Origin: Ancylobacter mangrovi
GTDB lineage: Bacteria > Pseudomonadota > Alphaproteobacteria > Rhizobiales > Xanthobacteraceae
Direction: 5' to 3'
DNA: 64,000 bases
NCBI RefSeq assembly: GCF_024752355.1
Contig: NZ_JANTHZ010000001.1
Span: 1,054,001-1,118,000, forward strand
The translations under genes were made by a program, and so were the position numbers. The stretch's first letter is position 1. Each line of letters begins with the position of its first letter. Of this stretch, positions 24,813 through 34,179 are shown one piece after another. The notes under the pieces are model-generated. The model was not told the DNA's origin and ran no database searches. It saw only the letters and a program-made list of their open reading frames with translations.

Positions 24813-25481
24813 ATGAATTCCTTCTCGTTCAGCCTGCGCGCCATCGTGCCTTATCTGGGCGAGCTGCAGACGGCGGTGCTCGTCACGCTCGCCATGTCGC
24901 TCGCCACCATCGGGCTCAGCCTCGCCATCGGCCTCGTCTTCGCGGTGCTGCGCCAGAGCCGCTCGGCGCCGCTGCGCTGGTTCGCCACCGCCTATGTTGA
25001 GTTCTTCCGCAACACACCGCTGCTGGTGATTCTGTACTTCGCCTATTTCATGATGCCGGTGATCGGGCTGCGCATGTCGCCGTTCCAGTCCGGCCTCGTC
25101 GGCATGACGCTGCACTTCGGCGCCTACATGACCGAGATCCTGCGCGCCGGCCTGATCGCGGTGCCGCACGGGCAGTACGAGGCGGGCCATTCGCAGGGGA
25201 TGACCAATTTCCAGATCCTGCGCCACATCGTGCTGCCGCAGGTGATCCGCACCATCTACGCCCCGCTCGGCAACCAGCTCATCACCATCATCCTCGGCTC
25301 GTCGCTGACCTCGGCGATCGCGGTGAACGACATCGCCGCCTGGATGCAGACCACGGGCTCCGACACGTTCCGCTATTTCGAGACCTTCCTGATCGCGGCC
25401 ATCGTCTATGCCGTGCTCTGCCAGGTCATCAACCTGACGCGCATCTACATCGGACGTGCGCTCTTCCCGGATAATCGGTGA
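24813..25481 (+). CDS. ABC transporter permease, His/Glu/Gln/Arg type (1)
   Basis: 222 residues and about five membrane helices. The EAA loop reads EAGHSQGMTNFQILRHIVLPQ (residues about 127-147), and VEFFRNTPLLVILYF is the family's conserved periplasmic-side motif. It forms the inner-membrane channel with the next permease. 85 bp separate it from the binding-protein gene, and only 4 bp lie between its stop and the next start. Confidence 0.9.
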   Translation: MNSFSFSLRAIVPYLGELQTAVLVTLAMSLATIGLSLAIGLVFAVLRQSRSAPLRWFATAYVEFFRNTPLLVILYFAYFMMPVIGLRMSPFQSGLVGMTLHFGAYMTEILRAGLIAVPHGQYEAGHSQGMTNFQILRHIVLPQVIRTIYAPLGNQLITIILGSSLTSAIAVNDIAAWMQTTGSDTFRYFETFLIAAIVYAVLCQVINLTRIYIGRALFPDNR

Positions 25482-25485
25482 TCGC

Positions 25486-26165
25486 ATGCACGAGACCTAC
25501 GGCCTTCTCGAATACATGCCCTCGGTATTCAGGGCGCTCGGGCTCACCATCTGGCTGAGCTGGCTGTCGCTCATCATCGGCGCTGTCGGCGGGCTGGTGC
25601 TGGCGCTCATGCGCACCTCGGGCTGGCGCGTGCTGAGCGTGCCCGCCCTGCTCTATGTCGAGATCTTCCGCTCGATCCCGATCCTGATCATCCTGTTCTT
25701 CTTCTTCTACGGCGCCCCGCTGGTGCTCGGCATCAACGTCTCCGCCTTCGCGGCGGCCACCGCGGCGCTCTCCGCCCATGCGAGCGCGCTGATGACGGAG
25801 GTGATCCGGGCCGGCATCGAGAGCGTGGGCCGCGGCCAGTGGGAGGCGGCGCAGTCGAGCGGCATGACCTACGGCCAGGTGATGCGCCACGTGGTCGGCC
25901 CGCAGTCGATGCAGGTGATCCTGCCGCCCTCGGTCAACATCTACATCATGATCCTCAAGGAATCCTCGATCGCCTCGATCATCGGCTATGTCGAGCTGAC
26001 CGCGACCGGGCTGCTGATCCGCGAGGCCCATGGCGGCGGGTTCGCGATCCTCGGGATCATCGCCATCCTCTACTTCATCGTCTGCTACGCGATCTCGCTC
26101 GCGGGCGGCGCCCTCGAACGCCGTATGAAAATCGCCGGAAGCGGCCTGCACATGGACGGGACACG

Positions 26166-26169
<4 letters not shown>
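25486..26169 (+). CDS. ABC transporter permease, His/Glu/Gln/Arg type (2)
   Basis: 227 residues. VEIFRSIPILIILFF and the EAA loop EAAQSSGMTYGQVMRHVVGPQ mark it as the partner of the preceding permease. The start ATG at 25486 is chosen over in-frame codons lying within the previous gene. Its stop overlaps the ATPase start (ATGA), so the three membrane-complex genes are coupled. Confidence 0.9.
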
Positions 26170-26906
<737 letters not shown>

Positions 26907-26952
26907 AGGCGGCGCCGGGCCGTTTCCCGACTCCGGCCATCCGGCGCCTGCC

Positions 26953-26990
26953 GCCGCAGCGGTTCACGAGGCCGCTGCGGCTTTTTTTTT
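26953..26990 (+). terminator. Rho-independent terminator of the ABC operon
   Basis: GCCGCAGCGG and CCGCTGCGGC form a 10-bp stem with a 9-nt loop, followed by nine T. Confidence 0.93.
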
Positions 26991-27126
26991 GCCTTCGCCG
27001 CAGCGCCGGTCGCGCGAAGGGGGCTCGCGCGACCTCGCCGCGCCCTTAACCTACCGTAACGTAAGGATAATTCGCGCCGCCGCCGCGAGCCGCCGTCTTG
27101 ACAGCTTCGCGCAACGGATGATGATA

Positions 27127-27140
27127 ACTCTATAAATATC
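27127..27140. promoter_or_regulatory. TCTAT-type operator, copy I, with promoter
   Basis: ACTCTATAAATATC lies just downstream of a -10 (ATGATA 27121-27126) paired with TTGACA at 27098-27103, 17-bp spacer. It should repress the transcript leading to the MFS gene at 27343. Confidence 0.5.
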
Positions 27141-27177
27141 TCGCCGTCATGGCGGGTAACAATAAGGGAGGATCCTC

Positions 27178-27234
27178 ATGCCGGCCTATCCCGCCCCGCA
27201 TCGCCCGATCGCGTTTCGAAGCGGCAGCGGCTAG
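27178..27234 (+). CDS. Possible 18-aa leader peptide or abandoned gene start
   Basis: AAGGGAGGATCCTC-ATG is the best translation start signal in this region, yet it opens only an 18-codon ORF (MPAYPAPHRPIAFRSGSG) ending 108 bp before the MFS start, which has no clear ribosome-binding site. It may be a translated leader or the remnant of a lost first gene. Confidence 0.35.
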   Translation: MPAYPAPHRPIAFRSGSG

Positions 27235-27342
27235 CCCGCCCGCGGCTTCCGGTCCTTCGACCGCCCTTCACCCAACCGGCTGATTTGTCCAGGTGATGCC
27301 GCCGAGGGGCGCCGCATCGCCAAACCGAGGCTGTGCCGCGCG

Positions 27343-28626
27343 ATGCGAAACAACAGACGCTTCATCATCCACATCCTGCTCTTCCTGTTCCTGTGCTGCT
27401 ACTCGCTCGACCGCGTCACCATGGCGGTGGCCGGCAGCACGGTGGCGAAGGAGATGGGGCTCAGCCCGGTGGCGCTGGGCTATCTGTTCTCGTCCTATCT
27501 CTGGCTCTACGCGGTCGTGCTGCTGCCGGCCGGCGCGCTGACCGACCGGCTCGGCGCGCGCCGCGCCAGCGCGCTGGCGGCGACCTTCTGGTCGATCTGC
27601 CAGGCGCTCGGCGGCTTCGCGACCTCGGCCTTCACCCTGCTGCTCACCCGGCTCGGGCTCGGCCTGTTCGAATCGGCGGCCAACCCCTGCGCCCACAGCG
27701 CGATCCGCGAATGGACGCCGCGCAGCGAGCGCGGCTTCGCCACCGCCATCTGGTACGCCGGGACCACGGCCGGGCCGGCGCTCGGCTCGCCGATGGTGGC
27801 GTGGCTGATCGCCACCTATGGCTGGCGCTGGGCGTTCATCGCCACCGGCGCGCTGGGCCTCGTCTGGGTCGCCGTCTGGGCGCTGTTCTACCGCTCGCCG
27901 GAAGAGGCGAGCTGGATCACCGAGGAGGAGCGCGCCAAGGTGCTGAGCGAGCGCGACGTCGCCTCGGCCGACGACGACGCCCGCTCCATCGGCTATCGCG
28001 GCCTGCTGCTGACCACGCCCACCATGTGGGGGCTGGCGCTGACGCAGGGCTGCATCAACTACACCGCCTATTTCTTCCTGGCCTGGCTGCCGGGCTTCCT
28101 GCAGGCCTCCTACGGCCTGTCGGTGATCGAGACCGGCGCCTACACGGCGGTGCCGTTCGGGCTCAGCGCCGTGCTCGGCATCGGCCTCAGCGCCGTCGCC
28201 GACCGCATGCTCAGCGAGCGCGCGCTGCGCGAGGGCAAGCGGCGCTACGCGGTGGCGATCGGCGCACTGATGTCGGCGTTCATCCTGCTCACGCCCTATG
28301 TCGGCTCGATCGGCCTCGCCATGGTGGTGCTCACCGTCTCGCTGACCTTCAACACCTTCGCCCAGTCGATGAACTTCGCGCTCACCAATGACCGGCTGCG
28401 CACGTCCGGCGATGTCGGGCGCGCCTACGCGTTCTTCACGCTGGGCGGCATCAGCTTCGGCATCGCCGGGCCGATCGTCACCGGCTACCTCGTGGGCATG
28501 ACCGGCAACTTCAAGGTGGCGCTGCTGCTGTGCGGGGTGCTGTCCTTCCTCGGTGCCGCGCTGGTGGTGCTGATGACCCGCCGCCCGATGGGCGAGGAGG
28601 TCGCCGGCGTCGCCCAGCCGGCGTGA
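27343..28626 (+). CDS. MFS permease, anion:cation symporter type (2)
   Basis: 427 residues, 12 helices. Features include CCYSLDRVTMAVAGSTVAKEM, the motif-A-like loop ALTDRLGARRASAL and the ACS block RLGLGLFESAANPCAHSAIREW. It probably imports a monocarboxylate or sugar acid. The ATG has only a poor ribosome-binding site, while a strong one stands 165 bp upstream in front of a short ORF, which may mean coupling or loss of an upstream gene. It ends at a clear terminator, so it is transcribed alone. Confidence 0.85.
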   Translation: MRNNRRFIIHILLFLFLCCYSLDRVTMAVAGSTVAKEMGLSPVALGYLFSSYLWLYAVVLLPAGALTDRLGARRASALAATFWSICQALGGFATSAFTLLLTRLGLGLFESAANPCAHSAIREWTPRSERGFATAIWYAGTTAGPALGSPMVAWLIATYGWRWAFIATGALGLVWVAVWALFYRSPEEASWITEEERAKVLSERDVASADDDARSIGYRGLLLTTPTMWGLALTQGCINYTAYFFLAWLPGFLQASYGLSVIETGAYTAVPFGLSAVLGIGLSAVADRMLSERALREGKRRYAVAIGALMSAFILLTPYVGSIGLAMVVLTVSLTFNTFAQSMNFALTNDRLRTSGDVGRAYAFFTLGGISFGIAGPIVTGYLVGMTGNFKVALLLCGVLSFLGAALVVLMTRRPMGEEVAGVAQPA

Positions 28627-28652
28627 CCGGCTCGCAAGCCTTCGGACAAAAG

Positions 28653-28679
28653 AAAGGGCCGGCGCGAGCCGGCCCTTTT
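28653..28679. terminator. Rho-independent terminator between convergent genes
   Basis: AAAGGGCCGGC-GCGA-GCCGGCCCTTTT: 11-bp stem, 4-nt loop, usable in both directions for the MFS gene and the SDR operon. Confidence 0.88.
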
Positions 28680-28701
28680 GCGTCGGGAGACGGAAGGCGC
28701 G

Positions 28702-29559
28702 TCAGCGCGCGGGGGCGCGGGCTTCCGGATAGTCCGCCTCGAGCGTCACCTTCTCCCAGGTGTCGAAGTCGCGGCGCATGGAATCGAGCTTGGCCCGCAC
28801 GTCATTGAGCGCCTTGGCGCCGAGCACCAGCCGGTGCGGCGTCTTCGCCGCCGTCAGCGCGGCGATGATCGCCTCCGCCGCCCGCACCGGGTCGCCCGGC
28901 CGGTTGGTGCTGGTGAGAAGCTGGTCGATGCGCGTCGCCACCGAGCCGGCATAGGCCGGCAGGGTGCTCGCGGTCGAGGCGAGCGAGCGGGTGAACTCGG
29001 TCTCGAACGGACCCGGCTCGACCAGCAGCACCTTGATGCCGAATTGCTCGACCTCCTTGGCGAGCGCGTCGGACAGGCCCTCCACGGCGAATTTCGAGGC
29101 GGCGTAGTAGCCGGTGCCGGCATTGCCGGAGAGGCCCGCCAGCGAGGACAGGTTGACGATCGCCCCGCCGCCCTGCGCGCGCAGGATAGGCAGCACCTTG
29201 CGGGTGACCGCGGCGAGGCCGAACAGGTTGGTGTCGAACATGGTGCGGATGGCGGCCTCGTCGCCCTCCTCGACGCTGGCGGCGTAGCCGTAGCCGGCAT
29301 TGTTCACCAGCACGTCGATACGCCCGAAGCGCTTCATCGTCGCGGCGACGGACGCCTCGATCTGCTCGGGCCGGGTGACGTCGAGCGCGAGCGCTAGCGC
29401 GCGGTCCTCGTGGCCGGCCACGAGATCGGCGATGGCGGCGGGGTTGCGCGCGGTGGCGACCACCCGCCAGCCGCGCGCGAGCACGCGCTTGACGAGCTCG
29501 CGTCCGAAACCCTTGGAACAGCCGGTTATAAACCAGACCGGCGCGGTGTTCTCTGTCAT
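28702..29559 (-). CDS. SDR oxidoreductase (FITGCSKGFGREL subgroup), copy 1
   Basis: 285 residues. WFITGCSKGFGREL gives the nucleotide site; NNAGYGY and YYAASKFAVEGL hold the Asn and the Tyr/Lys. The subgroup resembles retinol/17-beta-type SDRs and many bacterial proteins of unknown substrate. The start at 29559 has GGAG ten bases upstream; an ATG at 29571 is the alternative. It is the last gene of the operon 31040-28702. A clear paralogue with the same start (APVWFITGCS) sits at 53634-54470. Confidence 0.85.
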   Translation of the reverse strand: MTENTAPVWFITGCSKGFGRELVKRVLARGWRVVATARNPAAIADLVAGHEDRALALALDVTRPEQIEASVAATMKRFGRIDVLVNNAGYGYAASVEEGDEAAIRTMFDTNLFGLAAVTRKVLPILRAQGGGAIVNLSSLAGLSGNAGTGYYAASKFAVEGLSDALAKEVEQFGIKVLLVEPGPFETEFTRSLASTASTLPAYAGSVATRIDQLLTSTNRPGDPVRAAEAIIAALTAAKTPHRLVLGAKALNDVRAKLDSMRRDFDTWEKVTLEADYPEARAPAR

Positions 29560-29593
29560 GCGGTTCTCCATCGTGCGGGCGGCCGCGCGGCCG

Positions 29594-30610
29594 CTACTGG
29601 GAACGGGCGGCCGGGCGCCGCCCATAGGCCTCCGGGTTGTGCACGTTGGCCGGCCGGCGGCCGGCGAGCTCGTCGATGATGGCCTGCGCCGCCGCCCGTC
29701 CGACGCGCAGCAGCGCCTCTTCGGTCTGCCCCGCCACATGGGGCGAGAGCACGACGTTCGGCATCCGCCGCAGCGGCGATTCCGCCGCCAGCGGCTCCTC
29801 GGCGAAGGTGTCGAGCGCCGCCCCGCCGAGCCGCCCGGCCTCGAGCGCGGCGATCAGTGCCGGCTCGTCCACCAGCTCGCCGCGGGCCGTGTTGACCAGC
29901 ACCGCGCCGGGCTTCATCGCCGCCAGCGCGCGGGCGTCGATCATGACGCGGGTCTCGTCGGTCAGGCGCGTGTGCAGGCTCACGATATCGGCGCCGGCCA
30001 GCACCTCCTCGCGCCCGGCGAGCCGCACGCCCTCGGGCATGATGGCGGGCGGATGGGGATCGCAGGCGAGGATCTTCATGCCGAAGCCGAGCCCCTGGCG
30101 GGCCACCCGCCCGCCGATGGCGCCGAGCCCGAAGATGCCGAGCGTGCGGCCCTCGAGTTCGCCGCCGACCTGCGTCGTGCGCTGCCAGAGCCCGGCCCGC
30201 ATGCCGGCATCCGCCTGCGGCACCTTGCGCATCAGCGCGAGCAGCAGGGCGAAGGTGTATTCGGCGACCGCCGCCGCGTTGCTCGCGCCGGTATTGGTGA
30301 CGACGACCCCGTGCTCGGTCGCCGCCGCGAGGTCCACCGCGTCGACGCCGACCCCGTGGCGCGACACGATGCGCAGGTGCAGCGCCGCCTCGATGACCCG
30401 CCGCGTCACCGTGCCGAGCCGGGCGAGGATGGCGCTGGCTCCGGCGGCGGCCTCGGCGAGGCGCTCCTCGGAGGGATACGAATCGAGGATCAGCACCTCG
30501 AAACGCGCGCGCAGCAGCGCCACCGCCTCGGCATGGACGCTGGGGTCGGTGAGCACCACCAGCGGGCGGGCGGGCGCGCCGCCAGTGGAGCCGGCCGGAT
30601 CGGCGGCCAC
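29594..30610 (-). CDS. D-2-hydroxyacid dehydrogenase (NAD), copy 2
   Basis: 338 residues from a GTG start only 4 bp after the upstream stop. GIFGLGAIGGRVA is the dinucleotide motif; NTARGELVDE, DTFAEEPLA and LSPHVAGQT hold the catalytic Arg, Glu and His. The pattern resembles phosphoglycerate-dehydrogenase-like and hydroxypyruvate reductases (SRHGVGVDAVDL). Middle gene of an operon between an NTF2-like protein and an SDR. Confidence 0.88.
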   Translation of the reverse strand: MAADPAGSTGGAPARPLVVLTDPSVHAEAVALLRARFEVLILDSYPSEERLAEAAAGASAILARLGTVTRRVIEAALHLRIVSRHGVGVDAVDLAAATEHGVVVTNTGASNAAAVAEYTFALLLALMRKVPQADAGMRAGLWQRTTQVGGELEGRTLGIFGLGAIGGRVARQGLGFGMKILACDPHPPAIMPEGVRLAGREEVLAGADIVSLHTRLTDETRVMIDARALAAMKPGAVLVNTARGELVDEPALIAALEAGRLGGAALDTFAEEPLAAESPLRRMPNVVLSPHVAGQTEEALLRVGRAAAQAIIDELAGRRPANVHNPEAYGRRPAARSQ

Positions 30611-30614
30611 GGCC

Positions 30615-31040
30615 TCAGATGCCTTCCAGCTCGTAGTCGTGATCCATCACGACCAGCCGGTGCTCGAAGCGCCACTCGCCATCGTCCTTGCGCAGCTTCA
30701 CCTCGTAGCGCCCCGGGCCGAGCAGCTTGCTGGCGCCGTTGCGGACCTGGAACACCAGCAGGTAGCACTTGGCGAAGGCATGGTTGCCCTCGACGTCGAT
30801 CAGCATGTTCGAGAGCACGTGGCGCAGCTCGGTGCCGCGGCTGCGGAACTGGGCGAAACGTGTGGCGAAGGCGCGGATCTGGTCGGCGCCGGTATATTTG
30901 CCGACCGCCGGGCTCTCCAGCGCCCCGTCGGGCGTGAAGCAGGACACCAGCGTGTCCACGTCGCCGCCGTCGATCGCCCACATGTAGCGCGCGAAAAGGT
31001 CGGCGATCGCGAAACGATCTTCCGCGGAAGGCTTGGCCAT
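30615..31040 (-). CDS. SnoaL/NTF2-like protein, possible dehydratase or isomerase
   Basis: 141 residues of the cystatin-like cone fold: DRFAIADLFARYMWAIDGGDVDTLVSCF (helix 1 region) and C-terminal WRFEHRLVVMDHDYELEG strands. Such proteins include scytalone-dehydratase-like and dioxygenase-beta-like enzymes; the function here is unknown. The start at 31040 follows GAGGAAA; the frame is open further upstream but into the promoter. First gene of the minus-strand operon controlled by the site at 31105. Confidence 0.8.
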   Translation of the reverse strand: MAKPSAEDRFAIADLFARYMWAIDGGDVDTLVSCFTPDGALESPAVGKYTGADQIRAFATRFAQFRSRGTELRHVLSNMLIDVEGNHAFAKCYLLVFQVRNGASKLLGPGRYEVKLRKDDGEWRFEHRLVVMDHDYELEGI

Positions 31041-31104
31041 CGGGATTTCCTCTTTCTTGCCGGAACTGCAGGCGGCGTCTCCGCACCGTCTTGCGTTCTT
31101 TATT

Positions 31105-31118
31105 GTTCTATAAACAAC
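31105..31118. promoter_or_regulatory. TCTAT-type operator, copy J, between divergent promoters
   Basis: GTTCTATAAACAAC, with arms TTGTT/AACAA. The minus promoter is TTGACC (31137-31132), 17 bp, TTTATA (31114-31109), directly under the operator. ATTGAC-N7-GTCAAT (31120-31138) places two -35 hexamers back to back, the other facing the plus gene. Confidence 0.55.
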
Positions 31119-31180
31119 GATTGACACGCCCGGTCAATCCGGCTTCGATGCCGCCGACCCGTCGACAGGTGCCGAGCTGC

Positions 31181-32134
31181 ATGCCCCCCGAGCGTTTGAA
31201 AATCGTCGTCTTCCATCCCCGCGCCGAAGCCTACAAATCCCTGCTGACCCGCGCCGCGGTGGATGCCGAAATCGTGGTGGCGAAGGACGAGGCCGCGCTC
31301 GCCAGCTCGATCGAGGGGGCGCAGGTCCTGCTCACCCTCACCTGCCCGCCGGTGGTGATCGAGCATGGCGGCGCGCTGCGCTGGATCCAGGCGGCGAGCG
31401 CGGGCATCGACCCGCTGCTGGCGCGCCGCGAGGCGCTGCGCGACATCGCCGTCACCAATGCGCGCGGCATCCATGCCGACCATATCGGCGACTACGCCAT
31501 GGCGGCGATGCTCATGCTGCTGTGGGACATGCCCGGCCTGCTGCGCCACCAGGCGGAGCGGGTCTGGCACCGTGAGCCCAAGCCCGCGCTGGCCGGCCGC
31601 ACGCTCGGCGTCGCCGGGCTGGGCGCGCTCGGCCAGGGCATCGTGAGGCGCGCGCGGGCGAGCGGCATGGAGGTGATCGGCCTCAGCCGCGGCGGGGCGC
31701 CAGTCGAGGGCGTCTCGCAGGTCTATCGCCGCGACGAGCTCGAGGAGATGCTGCCGCGCTGCGACTTCCTCGCACTCGTGGTGCCGGGGACGCCGGAGAC
31801 CGAGCGCATGATCGACGCCCGCGCGCTCGGCCTGATGAAGCCCGGCGCCTTCCTCGTCAACCTCGCCCGCGGCTCGGTAGTGGACGAGGCCGCGCTCGTC
31901 GCCGCGCTCGAAGGCGGCCGGCTCGCCGGCGCGGCGCTCGACGTGTTCGAGACCGAGCCGCTGCCGGCGGCGAGCCCGCTCTGGGCCATGCCGAACGTCA
32001 TCGTCACCCCGCACGTCGCCGGCATGAGCGACGACTATGACGAACGGGTGCTGCAGATCTTCCTGGACAACCTCGCCCGCTTCCGGCGCGGCGAGGCGCT
32101 CCGCAACCGTGTCGACCTTTCGCGAGGATATTGA
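31181..32134 (+). CDS. D-2-hydroxyacid dehydrogenase (NAD), copy 3
   Basis: 317 residues from ATG 31181; ATG 31148 and 31091 are in frame but lie within the divergent promoter. GVAGLGALGQGI binds NAD; LARGSVVDE, DVFETEPLP and VTPHVAGMS carry the catalytic residues. LRWIQAASAGID is typical of the GhrA/hydroxypyruvate-reductase-like subgroup. It stops one base before the start region of the amidohydrolase at 32136, forming a two-gene operon, so its substrate is probably produced or consumed by that hydrolase. Confidence 0.87.
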   Translation: MPPERLKIVVFHPRAEAYKSLLTRAAVDAEIVVAKDEAALASSIEGAQVLLTLTCPPVVIEHGGALRWIQAASAGIDPLLARREALRDIAVTNARGIHADHIGDYAMAAMLMLLWDMPGLLRHQAERVWHREPKPALAGRTLGVAGLGALGQGIVRRARASGMEVIGLSRGGAPVEGVSQVYRRDELEEMLPRCDFLALVVPGTPETERMIDARALGLMKPGAFLVNLARGSVVDEAALVAALEGGRLAGAALDVFETEPLPAASPLWAMPNVIVTPHVAGMSDDYDERVLQIFLDNLARFRRGEALRNRVDLSRGY

Positions 32135-32135
32135 G

Positions 32136-33002
32136 ATGCCTGCGACCCGCATCGAGGGACTGACCGACTGCCACATGCATGTCTTCGGCCCGATCGACCG
32201 CTATCCCGGCGCACCGGATCGCACCTACACGCCCGAGCGGATGGGTCTCGCCGAATACGCGCCGGTCGCCGCCCGGCTCGGGGCCGACCGGATCGTCATC
32301 GTGCAGCCCAGCGCCTACGGCACCGACAACCGGGCGACGCTCGACGGGCTCGCCACGCTCGGCGACAAGGGGCGCGCCGTGGTGGTGATCGACGACAGCT
32401 TCGACGATGCGACGCTCGACGCCTATGAGCGGCAGGGCGTGCGCGGTATCAGGCTCAACCTCATGACGCCGCGCATCACCGATGCGGCCGCCGCCGAGGC
32501 GACCCTGCTGGCGGCGGGCCAGCGGATCGCCCGGCTCGGATGGCATATCCAGATCTATGCCGATCTCGACCTCGTGGCGCTGCTGGCGCCGGCGGCGCGC
32601 AAGTCGGCGGTGCCGGTGGTGTTCGACCATATGGGCGGGTCGAAGGCCGCCGCCGGGCCGGACGTGCCGGGCTTCGGCGTGCTGCTCGACCTACTGAAGG
32701 AGGGCAAGTGCTGGGTGAAGCTCTCCGGCGCCGACATCGTGACGTGGGAGACCTCCGACTTTTCCGGCGCCACGCCCTTCGCGCGGGCGCTGATCGCCGC
32801 CAATCCGCACCAGCTCATCTGGGGCTCGGACTGGCCGCATCTCGTGCACCACAATAGCGGGCGCGGCGACGCGGCGCCTCCGGCCGGCTACCGGCCGGTG
32901 AACGAGGAAAAGCTCATCGAGGCCCTCGCCGGCTGGGCCGGGGACGAGGCGACGCTGCGGGCGATCCTGGTCGACAACCCGGCCCGTCTCTACCGCTTCT
33001 GA
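32136..33002 (+). CDS. Amidohydrolase-2 family hydrolase, LigI-like (copy 1)
   Basis: 288 residues. The barrel motifs are TDCHMHVFGP (Asp11, His13, His15), VFDHMGG and WGSDWPHLV, as in 2-pyrone-4,6-dicarboxylate lactonase LigI and related sugar-lactone or dicarboxylate hydrolases. GAGGATATTGAG precedes the ATG. Its gene directly follows D-2-hydroxyacid dehydrogenase copy 3. It resembles the minus-strand gene at 37507 (both have the FGPIDRYP/LGPVERYP motif after the HxH), so the pair are paralogues. Confidence 0.85.
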   Translation: MPATRIEGLTDCHMHVFGPIDRYPGAPDRTYTPERMGLAEYAPVAARLGADRIVIVQPSAYGTDNRATLDGLATLGDKGRAVVVIDDSFDDATLDAYERQGVRGIRLNLMTPRITDAAAAEATLLAAGQRIARLGWHIQIYADLDLVALLAPAARKSAVPVVFDHMGGSKAAAGPDVPGFGVLLDLLKEGKCWVKLSGADIVTWETSDFSGATPFARALIAANPHQLIWGSDWPHLVHHNSGRGDAAPPAGYRPVNEEKLIEALAGWAGDEATLRAILVDNPARLYRF

Positions 33003-33032
33003 GATCCGGCGCCATCGGGCACGGCCGCCACG

Positions 33033-33944
33033 TCAGAGGATCGGCGAGCGGAACAGCCGGTGCTCGACGATCAGTTCCTGCGTCACGTCGACCACCGACT
33101 GCAGGCTCGGCCCGAAATCGGCCACCTGGTAGCACAGCGAGACGCGGTGCGCGTCGACGGGGATCGTCACCGGCACCCGCACTGCCGCGCCGCGCTCCAG
33201 CTCGGCCGCCACGACCCGTATCGGCAGCAGGCCGATGGCGAGGCTCGCCAGCACCATGCGAATGGTGACGGAGAGGCTGTTGCAGGTACTCACCCGCGAG
33301 GGCACCGCCCCGCCGGCGGCGAACCAGTTCATCATGGTGGCGTAGAGCCGGGCGCTCTCGGGGCTGCCGATCAGGTGGCGGGTCGCGAGCTGCATAGGCG
33401 TCAGCGGCGCCTGCGGCAGCCGGACCTCCGGCCCCGCGACCCAGCCGAGCTCGATCTGACCGATCGGAAGCTGCTGGATATGGCTGCCCACATCGGGCTG
33501 CGTCACCACGCCGAGATCGAGCTGGTGGTTGTTGAGCAGCGTGCTGATCATGCCGGCATCGCCGACGGTGACGGAGATCGTGAGCTGGGAATGGCGCTCC
33601 TCGAGCCGGCTCACGAGGTCGGGCAGGCAGATCAGCGCGAAGGTCTCGGTGACGCCGATGCGCAGCACGCCGAGCAGCGGATCACGGCTGCGGAAGCGCG
33701 CGACCATGTCGTCGGCAGCGCCGAGCGTGCGGGTGGCGTATTCGACCAGCGCCTGGCCGTCCGCCGTCATCATCACCCGCGGCCCGTTGCGGGTGAAGAG
33801 CGCGACGCCGAGCTCGGCCTCCAGCTCGCGGATGCGCTGGGAGATGCTCGGCTGGGTGACGCCGAGGTGCCGCGCGGCGGCGTGGAAGCTGCCCAGCCGC
33901 ACGATCTGCTCGAATGCCTTCAACTGTGCCAGCGTCACGGCCAT
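33033..33944 (-). CDS. LysR-type transcription regulator
   Basis: 303 residues. The winged HTH is at about 1-60 (FEQIVRLGSFHAAARHLGVTQPSISQRIRELEAELG), followed by a periplasmic-binding-like effector domain with DLGVVTQPDVG and the usual LLPIRVV region. It is divergent from the alpha/beta hydrolase gene at 34180 and probably controls it. The start codon lies inside the inverted repeat TGATA-N9-TATCA (33944-33962), which fits autorepression. It converges closely (30 bp) with the amidohydrolase gene. Confidence 0.9.
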   Translation of the reverse strand: MAVTLAQLKAFEQIVRLGSFHAAARHLGVTQPSISQRIRELEAELGVALFTRNGPRVMMTADGQALVEYATRTLGAADDMVARFRSRDPLLGVLRIGVTETFALICLPDLVSRLEERHSQLTISVTVGDAGMISTLLNNHQLDLGVVTQPDVGSHIQQLPIGQIELGWVAGPEVRLPQAPLTPMQLATRHLIGSPESARLYATMMNWFAAGGAVPSRVSTCNSLSVTIRMVLASLAIGLLPIRVVAAELERGAAVRVPVTIPVDAHRVSLCYQVADFGPSLQSVVDVTQELIVEHRLFRSPIL

Positions 33945-33962
33945 GATAATGTTTACCTATCA
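33944..33962. promoter_or_regulatory. LysR-box candidate TGATA-N9-TATCA
   Basis: Interrupted dyad overlapping the lysR start codon and the region between the divergent genes. The surrounding bases are AT-rich (TAATAATAATC on the right), unlike the flanking coding DNA. Confidence 0.5.
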
Positions 33963-34179
33963 TAATGACCAATAATAATCGATTTTTCTGTCGCATGGAG
34001 CGCTGCTACGGTGACCGCAATCAACCGTCGGAACACACGGCGGACATGCGGGAGGAAACGGCAGTGGCAGCCGCGGCGGGCGCCTTGGGCGACGCGCGGC
34101 GCGCGCCGATAGCCGGCCATTTCCCGATCCTGCCCGTCCTGACCGACGACACGGCGACCCGCGCCTCTGGAGCGTGCCC

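Larger units (their letters stand above)
26907..27342. other. 436-bp intergenic region between ABC operon and MFS gene
   Basis: Holds the ABC-operon terminator, a promoter (TTGACA 27098-27103, 17 bp, ATGATA 27121-27126), TCTAT-type operator I and an 18-codon ORF behind an excellent ribosome-binding site at 27178. Bases 27235-27342 show no signal apart from the weakly marked MFS start. Confidence 0.6.
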
